From Bacillota bacterium (GTDB taxonomy: Bacteria > Bacillota > Clostridia > Lachnospirales > Lachnospiraceae), in the NCBI GenBank assembly GCA_023409535.1, contig JAEYGZ010000023.1, positions 124,001 to 188,000 of the forward strand: a DNA stretch of 64,000 nucleotides, written 5' to 3'. The notes beneath the pieces were generated by a model. It was given only the letters and a program-made list of their open reading frames with translations, had not been told where the DNA came from and searched no databases. The position numbers and the translations under genes were made by a program. Below, piece after piece: positions 37,696-46,202 of this stretch (the stretch's first letter is position 1; the number at the start of each line of letters is the position of its first letter).

Positions 37696-38916
37696 ATGAC
37701 TATTATGAGAGCTGGTATACCAATGAGATTACACAAGAATTTCCATATTGAACGTGACTTTAATTTGTTTTTACTTGCCGGACTATTCTCCGGAATTGGA
37801 GCAGGTATCAATACGTCAATATTCAACAACTACTTAAGTGACATATTCAAGCTGTCCGAGGATGTCAGAGGGTTCCTTGAGGTGCCCAGAGAAACGCCAG
37901 GCTTCTTTATTATGGTAATCCTGGCTGCATTAAGTTTTTTAGGCGATGTAAGAATTGCGATGCTCGGCATGGCAGCCGCGGGGCTGGGAATGCTCGGTCT
38001 CGGTTTGCTGTCGCCAACCTTTGCAGTAATGATCATCTGGATGATGATGTACAGCCTTGGCACACACATGGTCATGCCCGTCACGCCCTCCATAGGTATG
38101 TCCCTGTCCAGCCAGGAATCCTTCGGAGCAAGGCTTGGAACAGTAAGTGCCTTTGGCTTGTCAGGAAGTATCGTTGCCTATGTTTATATTTTTCTGGGTT
38201 TTAATTTCCTGCATATGACTTATCAGACCGCCTTTGTTACCGGTACTGTTTTCTATCTGTTCGCCGCGTTTGCAGTGGGGATGATGAAGAAGGGCGGACC
38301 GGAGACCCGAAAAGTAAAATTTGTTTTTAGAAAACGTTATACCCTTTATTATGTACTGGCCGTTATCAGTGGGGCAAGGAATCAAATTTTTCTGACGTTT
38401 GCACCATGGGTACTAATTAAGGTATTTGATGTAAAGCCTCAGATGTTTGCGATCTTGGGTATGGTGGTTGCCCTGATCAGTATAGGCACGCGGAAACTGA
38501 TCGGTAAATTAATTGACAGCCGCGGTGAGCGATTCGTCCTGACTATAGAAGCTGTTCTTTTGTTTGCTATCTGCCTCGGATATGCATTTTCGGACAGAAT
38601 TTTCTCCGCCGGCATCGCCGTAGTAATCATTGCGGGCTGTTATGTCATTGACAATTCCATGTCTGCGGTGGAAATGGCGCGATCAACCTATGTACGAAAG
38701 ATTGCCGCCGACCTAGCCGATGTGACTCCAACGCTGTCAACCGGCGTGAGCTTACAGCACATCGCTTCCATGATAATTCCTATTTTCGGAGGTCTTTTAT
38801 GGATGCATATCGGATATCAGGCGGTATTTATGGCGGCAGCTGTTATCGCATTCCTCAATCTGGTTCTTTCGCGAAAAATTAAGATTACGCCTGCGGAATG
38901 GGGTAATTCCGAATAA
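37696..38916 (+). CDS. Major facilitator superfamily transporter
   Basis: Up to 406 residues with about twelve membrane helices. The conserved loop between helices 2 and 3 is weak; the fold is judged from hydrophobic spacing, Gly-rich helices and AVEMARSTYVRKIAADLADVTPTLSTGVSLQHIASMI (in parts), common in clostridial MFS proteins of unknown substrate. The start is uncertain: the ATG at 37696 lies almost at the predicted transcription start, giving a very short leader, and ATGs at 37705 and 37723 are alternatives. Carbon-catabolite control is suggested by the cre-like site in its promoter. Confidence 0.85.
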   Translation: MTIMRAGIPMRLHKNFHIERDFNLFLLAGLFSGIGAGINTSIFNNYLSDIFKLSEDVRGFLEVPRETPGFFIMVILAALSFLGDVRIAMLGMAAAGLGMLGLGLLSPTFAVMIIWMMMYSLGTHMVMPVTPSIGMSLSSQESFGARLGTVSAFGLSGSIVAYVYIFLGFNFLHMTYQTAFVTGTVFYLFAAFAVGMMKKGGPETRKVKFVFRKRYTLYYVLAVISGARNQIFLTFAPWVLIKVFDVKPQMFAILGMVVALISIGTRKLIGKLIDSRGERFVLTIEAVLLFAICLGYAFSDRIFSAGIAVVIIAGCYVIDNSMSAVEMARSTYVRKIAADLADVTPTLSTGVSLQHIASMIIPIFGGLLWMHIGYQAVFMAAAVIAFLNLVLSRKIKITPAEWGNSE

Positions 38917-38979
38917 ACCTCTATGTGACATACTTTAATATATTTACTGGGTTACAGATTGGAATAATCTGAAAATTTG

Positions 38980-39008
38980 TTGACATAGCCGCATATTCAT
39001 GATATTTT
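38980..39008 (+). promoter_or_regulatory. Consensus promoter of the RtcB cassette
   Basis: A perfect TTGACA (38980-38985), a 17-bp spacer ending in TGA (extended -10) and TATTTT (39003-39008). Transcription should start near 39015 and cover a leader ORF and terminator before rtcB. Confidence 0.75.
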
Positions 39009-39042
39009 ATTGATAGCAAATTATAGAAAGGAAGGTGACGTC

Positions 39043-39117
39043 ATGCTTCGTATTAACCAAAACACAATCAATAACAAATTATACCCGCGCTGTCTGAACT
39101 GGCATGGCGTTATTTAG
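39043..39117 (+). CDS. 24-codon leader peptide upstream of rtcB
   Basis: A short ORF (MLRINQNTINNKLYPRCLNW, then four more residues and TAG) follows a good ribosome site (AAGGAAGGTG) and a consensus promoter. Its codons for Tyr-Pro-Arg (39082-39090) overlap a segment that can pair with the left arm of the terminator downstream. This makes a translation-controlled attenuator a reasonable idea, but no known leader family is recognised. It has no run of a single amino acid. Confidence 0.55.
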   Translation: MLRINQNTINNKLYPRCLNWHGVI

Positions 39118-39142
39118 CGCCTTTTGTTTAAGCCGTATTGAT

Positions 39143-39169
39143 GCCCGGGTAATTTACCCGGGCTTTTTT
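39143..39169 (+). terminator. Strong terminator between leader ORF and rtcB (possible attenuator)
   Basis: GCCCGGG (39143-39149) pairs with CCCGGGC (39157-39163) around TAATTTA, followed by six T residues. It sits between the only clear promoter and the rtcB start, so full-length transcripts need read-through. TACCCG at 39082-39087 can compete for the left arm. Confidence 0.75.
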
Positions 39170-39194
39170 GTGCCCATTTTTAGAAAGGAAATTT

Positions 39195-40385
39195 ATGATC
39201 GAACTAAAAGGAAAATATAACACCGCCAAGGTGTTCACCGATAATATCGAGGAGGAAGCAATCTCTCAGATCATCAACCTGCTCAATCAGAAATTTGTGT
39301 GCGGCAGCCAAATCCGTATCATGCCGGACACTCATGCCAGCGCGGGCTGCACCATAGGTACCACGATGACCCTAACAGACAAAGTGGTTCCCAATCTCGT
39401 GGGCGTAGACATCGGCTGCGGTATGGAAACCGTCCTGTTAGGAGATTCCCATGTGGAATTGCAAAAGCTTGACAAGGTCATCCACGAATATATTCCGGCA
39501 GGATTTGAAATCCGTGATACTCCCCACACATATATGAATGAGATTAATTTGACCAAACTGCGCTGCGCCGGCCATGTGAACTTAAACCGCGCAGAACTGA
39601 GCATGGGTACTTTGGGCGGCGGTAACCATTTTATCGAACTAGATCGGGAGGATAATGGTCGATATTACCTCGTCGTGCATTCCGGCAGCCGAAACCTGGG
39701 CAAGCAGGTAGCGGAGTATTATCAAAAAGCCGCAGCAAAGGATTTGGAAAAACGCCGCAATGACTGCTCCAAACTAATTGCTGAATTAAAAGCACAAGGA
39801 AGAGAGGCTGAAATTGAAACCGAACTGCGAAAACAGGAATTTGTGAAGATTGACACGAATTTAGCTTTTGTTGAAGGGCAGATGTTTGATGATTATATAC
39901 ACGATATGGCGATCACGCAGCATTATGCCATGCTCAATCGCAAAGCGATGGTGAAGGATATCGTCAAACAGATGAAATTTAAAGTTGAAGACTATTTTAC
40001 CACAATTCATAACTATATCGAAACGGATAGCATGATCCTGCGCAAAGGCGCAATTTCGGCCAAGGCAGGTGAACAGGTGCTAATTCCAATGAATATGCGG
40101 GATGGAAGCCTGATCTGTATTGGAAAGGGCAGCCCAGACTGGAACCAGTCCGCTCCCCATGGGGCCGGACGTTTGATGAGACGCAGCACCGCAAAGGAAA
40201 GCATAACCCTGTCGCAGTTTAAGGAAGCGATGAAAGGAATTTATTCTTCAACCGTTAATAAATCAACCATTGATGAATCCCCTTTTGCCTACAAACCCAT
40301 GGATGAAATCATTGCTAACATTGCCGACACAGTTGAGATTGTTAAGATAATCAAGCCTGTTTATAACTTTAAAGCTGCTGAATAA
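39195..40385 (+). CDS. rtcB: RtcB RNA ligase
   Basis: 396 residues from the ATG at 39195 (AGAAAGGAAATTT upstream). All RtcB hallmarks are present: VGVDIGCGM with metal ligands Asp72 and Cys75, GGGNHFIE (His145), VVHSGSRNLG (His162), IHNYIE (His272) and SAPHGAGR, whose His322 forms the GMP-linked intermediate. RtcB joins RNA 2',3'-cyclic-phosphate (or 3'-phosphate) ends to 5'-OH ends using GTP and Mn2+, repairing tRNA or rRNA cut by ribotoxins or stress nucleases. It is the first gene of a tight cassette with a MoxR ATPase, a VWA/metallopeptidase-like protein and a helical-repeat protein. No archease or RtcA gene is present. Confidence 0.96.
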   Translation: MIELKGKYNTAKVFTDNIEEEAISQIINLLNQKFVCGSQIRIMPDTHASAGCTIGTTMTLTDKVVPNLVGVDIGCGMETVLLGDSHVELQKLDKVIHEYIPAGFEIRDTPHTYMNEINLTKLRCAGHVNLNRAELSMGTLGGGNHFIELDREDNGRYYLVVHSGSRNLGKQVAEYYQKAAAKDLEKRRNDCSKLIAELKAQGREAEIETELRKQEFVKIDTNLAFVEGQMFDDYIHDMAITQHYAMLNRKAMVKDIVKQMKFKVEDYFTTIHNYIETDSMILRKGAISAKAGEQVLIPMNMRDGSLICIGKGSPDWNQSAPHGAGRLMRRSTAKESITLSQFKEAMKGIYSSTVNKSTIDESPFAYKPMDEIIANIADTVEIVKIIKPVYNFKAAE

Positions 40386-40410
40386 TGTGAATTATTATAT
40401 GGAGGGAAAA

Positions 40411-40569
40411 ATGAAAAATAAAAAATCAAAATTATTGATGCTTACAAAAGAAACGCAGGAAACCCGAAAGAAGCGAGTTTCCTGCGGTATTAAATATCGT
40501 ACCGCCGTTTTTGAAAATAAGAAAAAACGCCAGAAATACAAAAATGATTATAATGAGGAAATAATATGA
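40411..40569 (+). CDS. Small highly basic protein (52 aa) in the RtcB cassette
   Basis: 52 residues rich in Lys/Arg (MKNKKSKLLMLTKETQETRKKR at the start). The ATG at 40411 follows GGAGGG by a few bases, and the stop overlaps the MoxR start codon (ATGA), which argues that it is translated. It has no recognisable domain. The charge suggests nucleic-acid or ribosome contact. It could alternatively be a coupling ORF that helps translate the ATPase. Confidence 0.65.
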   Translation: MKNKKSKLLMLTKETQETRKKRVSCGIKYRTAVFENKKKRQKYKNDYNEEII

Positions 40570-41618
40570 ATATTTCATTAAATGTAAATCAAACCGAGTT
40601 GTTTGATGTATTGCTAAATGTGGCTATTATCCGTCCAGTCTTTATCTGGGGCGCTCCTGGAATAGGTAAATCCTCAATTGTGGAAAGCTTTGCCGAGTCT
40701 CTCGGACTGCAATGCGTGTCGCTCTTGGGCAGCCAGCTTGCCCCGGAGGACATTATCGGCGTGCCGCAGATTATCGACGGTAAAAGTGTATTCTGCCCTC
40801 CACGGATGATTGCGCGGGAAGAACCTTATTGCCTGTTTTTGGATGAGCTTAACGCTTGCTCTCAAGAAGTGCAAAAAGCTTTCTACAGCCTGATTCATGA
40901 TCGGCGTATCGGTGAATATTTTTTGCCGGAGGGTTCGATTATCGTCGGCGCCGGTAACCGCGCACAGGATAATGCGATTGTTAGGCCTATGTCCTCTGCC
41001 TTGATTAACCGTATGTTTCATGTGGAGTTGATTGCCTCCCATCGTGACTGGCTCCAATGGGCAGGCCAAAACGGTATTCATCCGTACATTATCGAGTACA
41101 TCGGTTTACGCCCGGATCATCTCTGGAAGCAGCCGCCTAAAACCGAAGAACCGTTTTCTACCCCACGTTCCTGGCATATGTTGTCCGATGCCATTTATGG
41201 CTACGGAGATAAAATAACCGAAAAACAATTGGAGATTCTAACCTCCGGGTGTCTGTCTCCTCATCACGCGACACAGTTTCGTGCTTTTGTCAAACAAATC
41301 CGTAACCGCTATGCTCTTTCCGCAATAATTAATGGTGATCAGAAGTGGCCGTGTGCCCCCGAAGACAGGGATGCGCTCTATTTTCTTGCTCAGAGCTTTA
41401 AGGCGCAGCTTATTAAAGAATTGCCGTCCGATAAAAATAATCTTTCCAGCACGACACAGGATTTAGCATTCAAGTCAAAAGCGTTGATGAAAGATTTGGC
41501 GAATATCAGCCTCGAAATCGCACAGATGACTGTATCCGCAGAGGACAATAACGCTCTGCCTGATTGGTTTATTGTGGAGATTATACGGGATTTGCCTAGA
41601 TTGGCGGTGAAGAAATAA
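40566..41618 (+). CDS. MoxR-family AAA+ ATPase
   Basis: 350 residues. Walker A is GAPGIGKSS (29-37), Walker B is CLFLDEL (89-95) and sensor 1 is VGAGNRA (Asn131), followed by MSSALINRMFH, the arginine-containing box typical of MoxR proteins. MoxR ATPases work with VWA-domain partners as remodelling chaperones, as RavA does with ViaA in Escherichia coli. The next gene encodes such a VWA protein and overlaps it by one base (TAATG), strongly implying a functional pair. Confidence 0.92.
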   Translation: MNISLNVNQTELFDVLLNVAIIRPVFIWGAPGIGKSSIVESFAESLGLQCVSLLGSQLAPEDIIGVPQIIDGKSVFCPPRMIAREEPYCLFLDELNACSQEVQKAFYSLIHDRRIGEYFLPEGSIIVGAGNRAQDNAIVRPMSSALINRMFHVELIASHRDWLQWAGQNGIHPYIIEYIGLRPDHLWKQPPKTEEPFSTPRSWHMLSDAIYGYGDKITEKQLEILTSGCLSPHHATQFRAFVKQIRNRYALSAIINGDQKWPCAPEDRDALYFLAQSFKAQLIKELPSDKNNLSSTTQDLAFKSKALMKDLANISLEIAQMTVSAEDNNALPDWFIVEIIRDLPRLAVKK

Positions 41619-43420
41619 TGCCAAAAATAAAACAACACCAAAAAGATCAGTACAATATCGCTACGCAAAAATTCAATGCAGGATATACGCTGGTGAATAA
41701 TCACCCTTTATTTTATCCTCTGATTCATGAGACATCTATATGCCGGGATGAAAATAGCAATTATCCCGAAAATGGGCTTACTTCTGTAACAAAAGATGGG
41801 TATATCCTGTGCAACCCAAAACTCCGGGCTGAACCGGAACAATGGGCGCATGCACTGGCTCATTGTCTGCTGCATTTGGGCATGGAGCATTTTCAGGAGA
41901 AAGAGCAACTAACCATATGGAACATGGCCTGCGACTGCGTGGTTGAAAGATTTTTGAATGATTTAAAGTTTGGTACACCTTGCTATAGCGCTTCACTCCC
42001 TGTGGGGATTCACGACGAGGAGCGGTTATACCTGAGATTACTGGAATCACCGGATAAAGCAGAATACTCCGGATTTGGCACGGCAGGAGATAAGATTCCG
42101 GATATGATTTTTGAAAATGAAAGTCGGTACCACCGTCATCGTAACCCGTACAGTTGGTCAAAGTTGTTTGCGGCAGGCTTGTCTGCTGCTGTTCGCAGTG
42201 CAGTAAGCGTGGCATCCGGTGATCAGGAAACTCTTTTGGCCAACCCCAATGAATCTGTAAATAGCAAAGCCTATCGCGCCAAGCAGTGGTTTATTTCCAG
42301 TTATCCGCTTCTGGGCGCTGTTGCCGCTAATTTCAAATTGATTGAGGATTCTCAAATCTGTCAGCGCATGGAAATCACCATCGCGGCAGTTTCACCGGCT
42401 TTGTCCGAGATTTATATCAATCCTTCCTATCATCTGGATACCGAAGAAATTCGCTTCATTATGGCACACGAATTCTTACATGCTGCACTCCGGCACGACG
42501 CGCGGCAGGAATGGCGGGACGCCTATCTTTGGAATGTAGCCTGCGACTATGTAATCAATCAGTGGCTAATCGAAATGGATGTTGGCGAACGCCCGGACGG
42601 GCTTCTATATGATGAACAGTTCAAAGGTATGAATGCTGAAGCGATATATGACCGTATCGTTACCGATATGCGTACCTACCGAAAACTGGCCACATTGCGG
42701 GGTGTGGGACTTGGTGATATTCTTCCTGGAAGACACAGCTCTTCGGCTGATGTAGATTTAGACACTTTTTATCGCCGTGCATTAGCTCAGGGACTATCCT
42801 ATCATCAAGAACAAGGACGCGGTTACCTGCCTGAAGGTTTGATTGAAGAAATCCGGACGTTATCCCATCCGCCAATTTCATGGGATGTGGAGTTAGCCCG
42901 TTGGTTTGATAAGGAATTTACACCAATTGAAAAAATGCGTTCCTATGCCCGGCCCAGCCGTCGTCAATCTTCTACTCCTGATATTCCCCGCCCTAACTGG
43001 GCTGTTTCCCAGGCGGCGATGGATGGCAGAACCTTCGGTGTAGTTTTGGATACATCCGGATCGATGGAACGTGGATTATTAGCCATGGCACTGGGTGCCA
43101 TAGCCAGTTACAGTGCTGCTCGGGATGTCCCAGCCGCGCGTGTAGTGTTCTGCGACGCCGAGGCTTACGATGCGGGTTATATGAGACCGGAAGATATCAC
43201 TGGAACCGTGAAGATAAAAGGCCGCGGCGGTACGGTACTCCAGCCGGGCATTGATTTACTCGAAAAAGCTGAGGATTTTCCAAAAGAAGCGCCAATTTTG
43301 ATTATTACAGATGGTTATTGCGATAAAGTTATTCTCCATGGCAGGGAACATGCATTTTTGGTGCCGCAAGCAGCGAATCTACCTTTTGTCCCAAAGGGAA
43401 AAGTATTCAGAATGAGGTGA
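41618..43420 (+). CDS. DUF2201-type metallopeptidase-like protein with C-terminal VWA domain
   Basis: 600 residues. A zincin-like domain has HEFLHAALRHD at 284-294 (HExxH) and a following WNVACDYVINQWL. An earlier segment, HALAHCLLHLGMEHF then WNMACDCVVERFL (78-113), is an apparent internal copy in which the catalytic Glu is Ala. The C-terminal VWA domain has the MIDAS motif DTSGS (478-482), plus GRGGT and ITDG. It is the natural partner of the MoxR ATPase upstream. A role in pulling apart or clearing a damaged RNA-protein target is inferred from its position behind rtcB. Confidence 0.88.
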   Translation: MPKIKQHQKDQYNIATQKFNAGYTLVNNHPLFYPLIHETSICRDENSNYPENGLTSVTKDGYILCNPKLRAEPEQWAHALAHCLLHLGMEHFQEKEQLTIWNMACDCVVERFLNDLKFGTPCYSASLPVGIHDEERLYLRLLESPDKAEYSGFGTAGDKIPDMIFENESRYHRHRNPYSWSKLFAAGLSAAVRSAVSVASGDQETLLANPNESVNSKAYRAKQWFISSYPLLGAVAANFKLIEDSQICQRMEITIAAVSPALSEIYINPSYHLDTEEIRFIMAHEFLHAALRHDARQEWRDAYLWNVACDYVINQWLIEMDVGERPDGLLYDEQFKGMNAEAIYDRIVTDMRTYRKLATLRGVGLGDILPGRHSSSADVDLDTFYRRALAQGLSYHQEQGRGYLPEGLIEEIRTLSHPPISWDVELARWFDKEFTPIEKMRSYARPSRRQSSTPDIPRPNWAVSQAAMDGRTFGVVLDTSGSMERGLLAMALGAIASYSAARDVPAARVVFCDAEAYDAGYMRPEDITGTVKIKGRGGTVLQPGIDLLEKAEDFPKEAPILIITDGYCDKVILHGREHAFLVPQAANLPFVPKGKVFRMR

Positions 43421-43424
43421 ACGT

Positions 43425-44759
43425 ATGAATAAAATACAGTTTAAGCATGATTTTCTGCAGGGTTTGGGTTCCGCGTTAATTGAACTGCACTCGAACTGCA
43501 ATCCAGTGCAGTTTCGTGAAATTGTAATGTATGGCTGTCTGCATAACACAACTTATGATCAGCAATGCGAGGGTGACCGTGGCTGGTATCTATATCAGGC
43601 GGTCCAACTTGTCGGGGATAAAGAGTCCATTGTATCTGCTATCATACAGAAATTTCTCCATACCAGAGATAATGATTGGCTGTTTAATCAATTGGCATCT
43701 ATTTTGTATTATTTTGCGGTGGACGGAAACGAGAGCGCCCGCGCTGCACTTTATCAGCAATATGAAGATATGATAAATGAACTTTCTCCCAGAAAAAGAA
43801 AGCCATACGGAACATATCCCCGTCGTGATATGTTTGACTGGCTATGCATTTGGCTAACTTCGCTTGGTGGGTGGAGCATGTTCAAACGTGTTGTGCAGGA
43901 TGTAAGCAAAATCCTGCTGCCTAAAGATATAGATTGCTTTTTCTCAGAGATGTTTTATGAAAACGCGAACGGCACATTCGGTAAAAAGCGCGTGGAAAAT
44001 TATTTACAAAAGCAGTCGGAAAAATCTCAGTTTGTACGCGTTTATTACGAGAAATCAAGGGAATGGGATAATCATACCTTTGAAAAGCCGCCCATTCCAA
44101 CATTGGATCAATTTGTTAATGCAGCATCTCATAAGGATATTAGGACAATGAGTATATCTTTACGTTTTGCTAAAAATGCAAGTCGTGAGGATTTAGATAA
44201 AGTAGTACAGTTGGCTATTGAGGAAACAGATCCAGAGATTAAGGTTAATCTTTTACAGCCTTTCTCACGAGTAAAATATCCTTTTCCTGCAAGCATACTG
44301 TTGGAATTGAGTAAAAGTAATGATGAGGATCTCCGCAATGCCGCATTTTACATTATGATGGAAAATCCATCACCGGAGTTTCGTGCGTATGCCCTGTACC
44401 TTATCGAACAGAAAAAAGACGTAGCAAATGCTATATCCTTACTTGCTCGAACATTTCACCCTGAAGATGAGCCTTTCTTGTTCAATATCGTAAAATCGTT
44501 GCCGATCAAATATGATGATGGAAATTGGCATGCAGTTTTCATGGATATTGAAGATGGGATAAAATACATGTGGGGTAAGCCCAAAACCGGCATTCTGGAG
44601 TACTTATATCGTAATACATTATGTGGAAGCTGCCGTGAGGACATAGTCCGCTTGATGCACAAGAAAAAAGTGCTTACAAAAGTCATTCTGCAAGAATGCC
44701 GATTTGATTCAAACAGTGATATCCGATTTTTTGCTGAAAAGATTAAACTTCCTCAGTAA
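43425..44759 (+). CDS. Helical-repeat (HEAT-like) protein of the RtcB cassette
   Basis: 444 residues, no signal or membrane helix. The sequence is rich in paired helices, clearest between about 235 and 400 (MSISLRFAKNASREDLDKVVQLAIEETDPEIKV, NEDLRNAAFYIMMENPSPEFRAYALYL, in parts), in the manner of HEAT/armadillo scaffolds. The first 230 residues are also helical and contain several Trp/Tyr-rich segments. It begins 5 bases after the VWA gene with GAGGTGAACGT before its ATG. It may be the scaffold or substrate adaptor of the cassette. I know of no specific family name. Confidence 0.8.
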   Translation: MNKIQFKHDFLQGLGSALIELHSNCNPVQFREIVMYGCLHNTTYDQQCEGDRGWYLYQAVQLVGDKESIVSAIIQKFLHTRDNDWLFNQLASILYYFAVDGNESARAALYQQYEDMINELSPRKRKPYGTYPRRDMFDWLCIWLTSLGGWSMFKRVVQDVSKILLPKDIDCFFSEMFYENANGTFGKKRVENYLQKQSEKSQFVRVYYEKSREWDNHTFEKPPIPTLDQFVNAASHKDIRTMSISLRFAKNASREDLDKVVQLAIEETDPEIKVNLLQPFSRVKYPFPASILLELSKSNDEDLRNAAFYIMMENPSPEFRAYALYLIEQKKDVANAISLLARTFHPEDEPFLFNIVKSLPIKYDDGNWHAVFMDIEDGIKYMWGKPKTGILEYLYRNTLCGSCREDIVRLMHKKKVLTKVILQECRFDSNSDIRFFAEKIKLPQ

Positions 44760-44900
44760 AATAAGAATTTAAATATTTTAGTGTTGCAAGACTCGTTGAA
44801 AAAAGAAATTTATTGTTTCGTTACCTATCCTGTCTTTTCAACTATATTTTAAAAGCAAAGTCTTGGTGAAATGGTTTTCTTTAATTACAAGCTACTCAAA

Positions 44901-45671
44901 TCAAGTATTCGTGCTATTGCGTTTGCCGGTTTTTACAATAGTGATAGATAAAGCAATACTGATTATTGTTGTTATTATAGTTTGTAAAACAGATGCCCCA
45001 ACTAAAGTTTGTGAAAAGACATTTAATAATACATGGTATAAAACACACAGCCATAAGCTTTGACTTTTATGATAAATTGCGCCGAGAATAAAGCTTGTAT
45101 TTAATAGGCTGAGTAAAAATGTTATATTATCAATTTGTGTAAGAGTTCCTGATATGTAAAAGTACATATAATGCCAAACCGCCCACGAACCGAATGTGAT
45201 TAATGTAGACAACTCAAAAGATAGATACCGTTCTAAATGAGACTGAAAAGTATACCTCCATCCGATTTCTTCCACACCGCCAAAAAGAATTGATTGAAAA
45301 AAGAGAACAAGGAAGGTGTACCATCTAATATTATTATTAATATCTCCGGTAACAATTTGTTTTCCAAAGATGATAAGTACGAATATAAAAAGGATAAGAT
45401 AATACCTGACAGGCTGTCTGACATTAAAAAAAGCGACCGCGATTTGCCTGTAGCGCTTTACTCTGCCTGATTTTTTTGATATTACACACCCCCAGACTGC
45501 CGAGGATAATCCCCCGAACGCAAGAAAAATCAGAGCTGGGATTTTACCATATTTTACATTAAAACAATTTAAAATGGATATTATCACGCAAATAATTGAT
45601 ATCTGTGTAATAGTTCCAATCCAATAATATATAATTGCTTCTTTATCTTTTATTAGACTGCTTCTAGTCAT
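44901..45671 (-). CDS. CPBP family intramembrane metalloprotease
   Basis: 256 residues with seven or eight membrane helices. The three motifs of the CAAX-protease/bacteriocin-processing (CPBP, Abi) family are present: EEIGWR (134-139), the SWAVWH histidine (His167) and LYHVLLN (His213). These form a zinc site within the membrane. Bacterial relatives process peptides or protect against self-made bacteriocins. No bacteriocin gene is visible next to it. GGAGGAA precedes the ATG. Confidence 0.9.
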   Translation of the reverse strand: MTRSSLIKDKEAIIYYWIGTITQISIICVIISILNCFNVKYGKIPALIFLAFGGLSSAVWGCVISKKSGRVKRYRQIAVAFFNVRQPVRYYLILFIFVLIIFGKQIVTGDINNNIRWYTFLVLFFQSILFGGVEEIGWRYTFQSHLERYLSFELSTLITFGSWAVWHYMYFYISGTLTQIDNITFLLSLLNTSFILGAIYHKSQSLWLCVLYHVLLNVFSQTLVGASVLQTIITTIISIALSITIVKTGKRNSTNT

Positions 45672-45795
45672 TGGATTCCTCCATTATGTTCAAATCTATA
45701 AAACAACAATTTTCTGATTACCGCTTCAGTGTCAAAAAGTTGATCATTAAATGCCAGTTCCGGTAAAAAATTGTTTCTTCGTCCTGTCATAAGAC

Positions 45796-45842
45796 CCCCC
45801 TCAAGATTACTTACACAAATTGTAAGTAATCTTGAGGGGGGA
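45796..45842. repeat. Perfect 20-bp palindromic element, copy 1
   Basis: A perfect 20-bp inverted repeat (45796-45815 with 45823-45842) with a 7-nt loop, capped by six C and six G residues and followed by GAAGT. A related but diverged element is found at 58657-58700. It may be a mobile palindrome, an operator or a terminator; no protein gene overlaps it. Confidence 0.7.
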
Positions 45843-45891
45843 AGTCAAGTTATTTTATTCCAATTTCAATATTATTGTACAATTACAACCT

Positions 45892-46029
45892 TCAATTCTT
45901 AAGATACGTATTGATATCGTCTTTCGCATCATATGCATGACCTCTTTTGAAATCATCTTTATCCACCGATCCTTTATTTATTATGCCATTGACTTGTGTG
46001 TTGTATTTAAATTTTGCTGTAACACAAAT
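45892..46029 (-). pseudogene. Possible gene remnant upstream of the ROK gene
   Basis: An open minus-strand frame of about 45 codons without a start codon reads like protein (NTQVNGIINKGSVDKDDF, then RGHAYDAKDDINTYLKN and stop). I take it as the C-terminal end of a lost gene. The plus-strand frame across the same bases is hydrophobic and unconvincing. The rest of this 530-base gap holds the palindrome and the ROK promoter. Confidence 0.3.
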
Positions 46030-46105
46030 TTAATACATATTCACCAAACCAGAATAAAATATTTTGTAATAATGCACAAATCTTTTTCCAATTTTTAGAA
46101 ATTAA

Positions 46106-46157
46106 TTGACAGTAAAATATTTCCATATTAATATATAAACAGAGTTAATTAATTAAC
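46106..46157 (+). promoter_or_regulatory. Consensus promoter and palindromic operator of the ROK gene
   Basis: TTGACA (46106-46111), a 17-bp spacer and TAATAT (46129-46134). A perfect 14-bp palindrome GTTAATTAATTAAC (46144-46157) covers the expected transcription start. Such a site is suitable for autorepression by the ROK protein. Confidence 0.65.
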
Positions 46158-46202
46158 GCAGGAATGCTTGCTTAAAGCAGAGGAAGAGGTCGATCAATAA
46201 AA

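Noticed and set aside
39009..39170. T-box riboswitch upstream of rtcB
   Set aside because: No T-box consensus, no stem I specifier loop and the leader is too short; a translated leader ORF fits better.
39104..39230. Second small ORF overlapping the rtcB leader peptide
   Set aside because: It begins with ATG GCG inside the leader ORF but lacks a ribosome site and runs through the terminator and into rtcB in another frame.
45832..46098. 88-residue plus-strand ORF between the CPBP and ROK genes
   Set aside because: It starts inside the palindrome, has no ribosome site, is hydrophobic and unlike any protein I know; the opposite strand reads more like a coding remnant.
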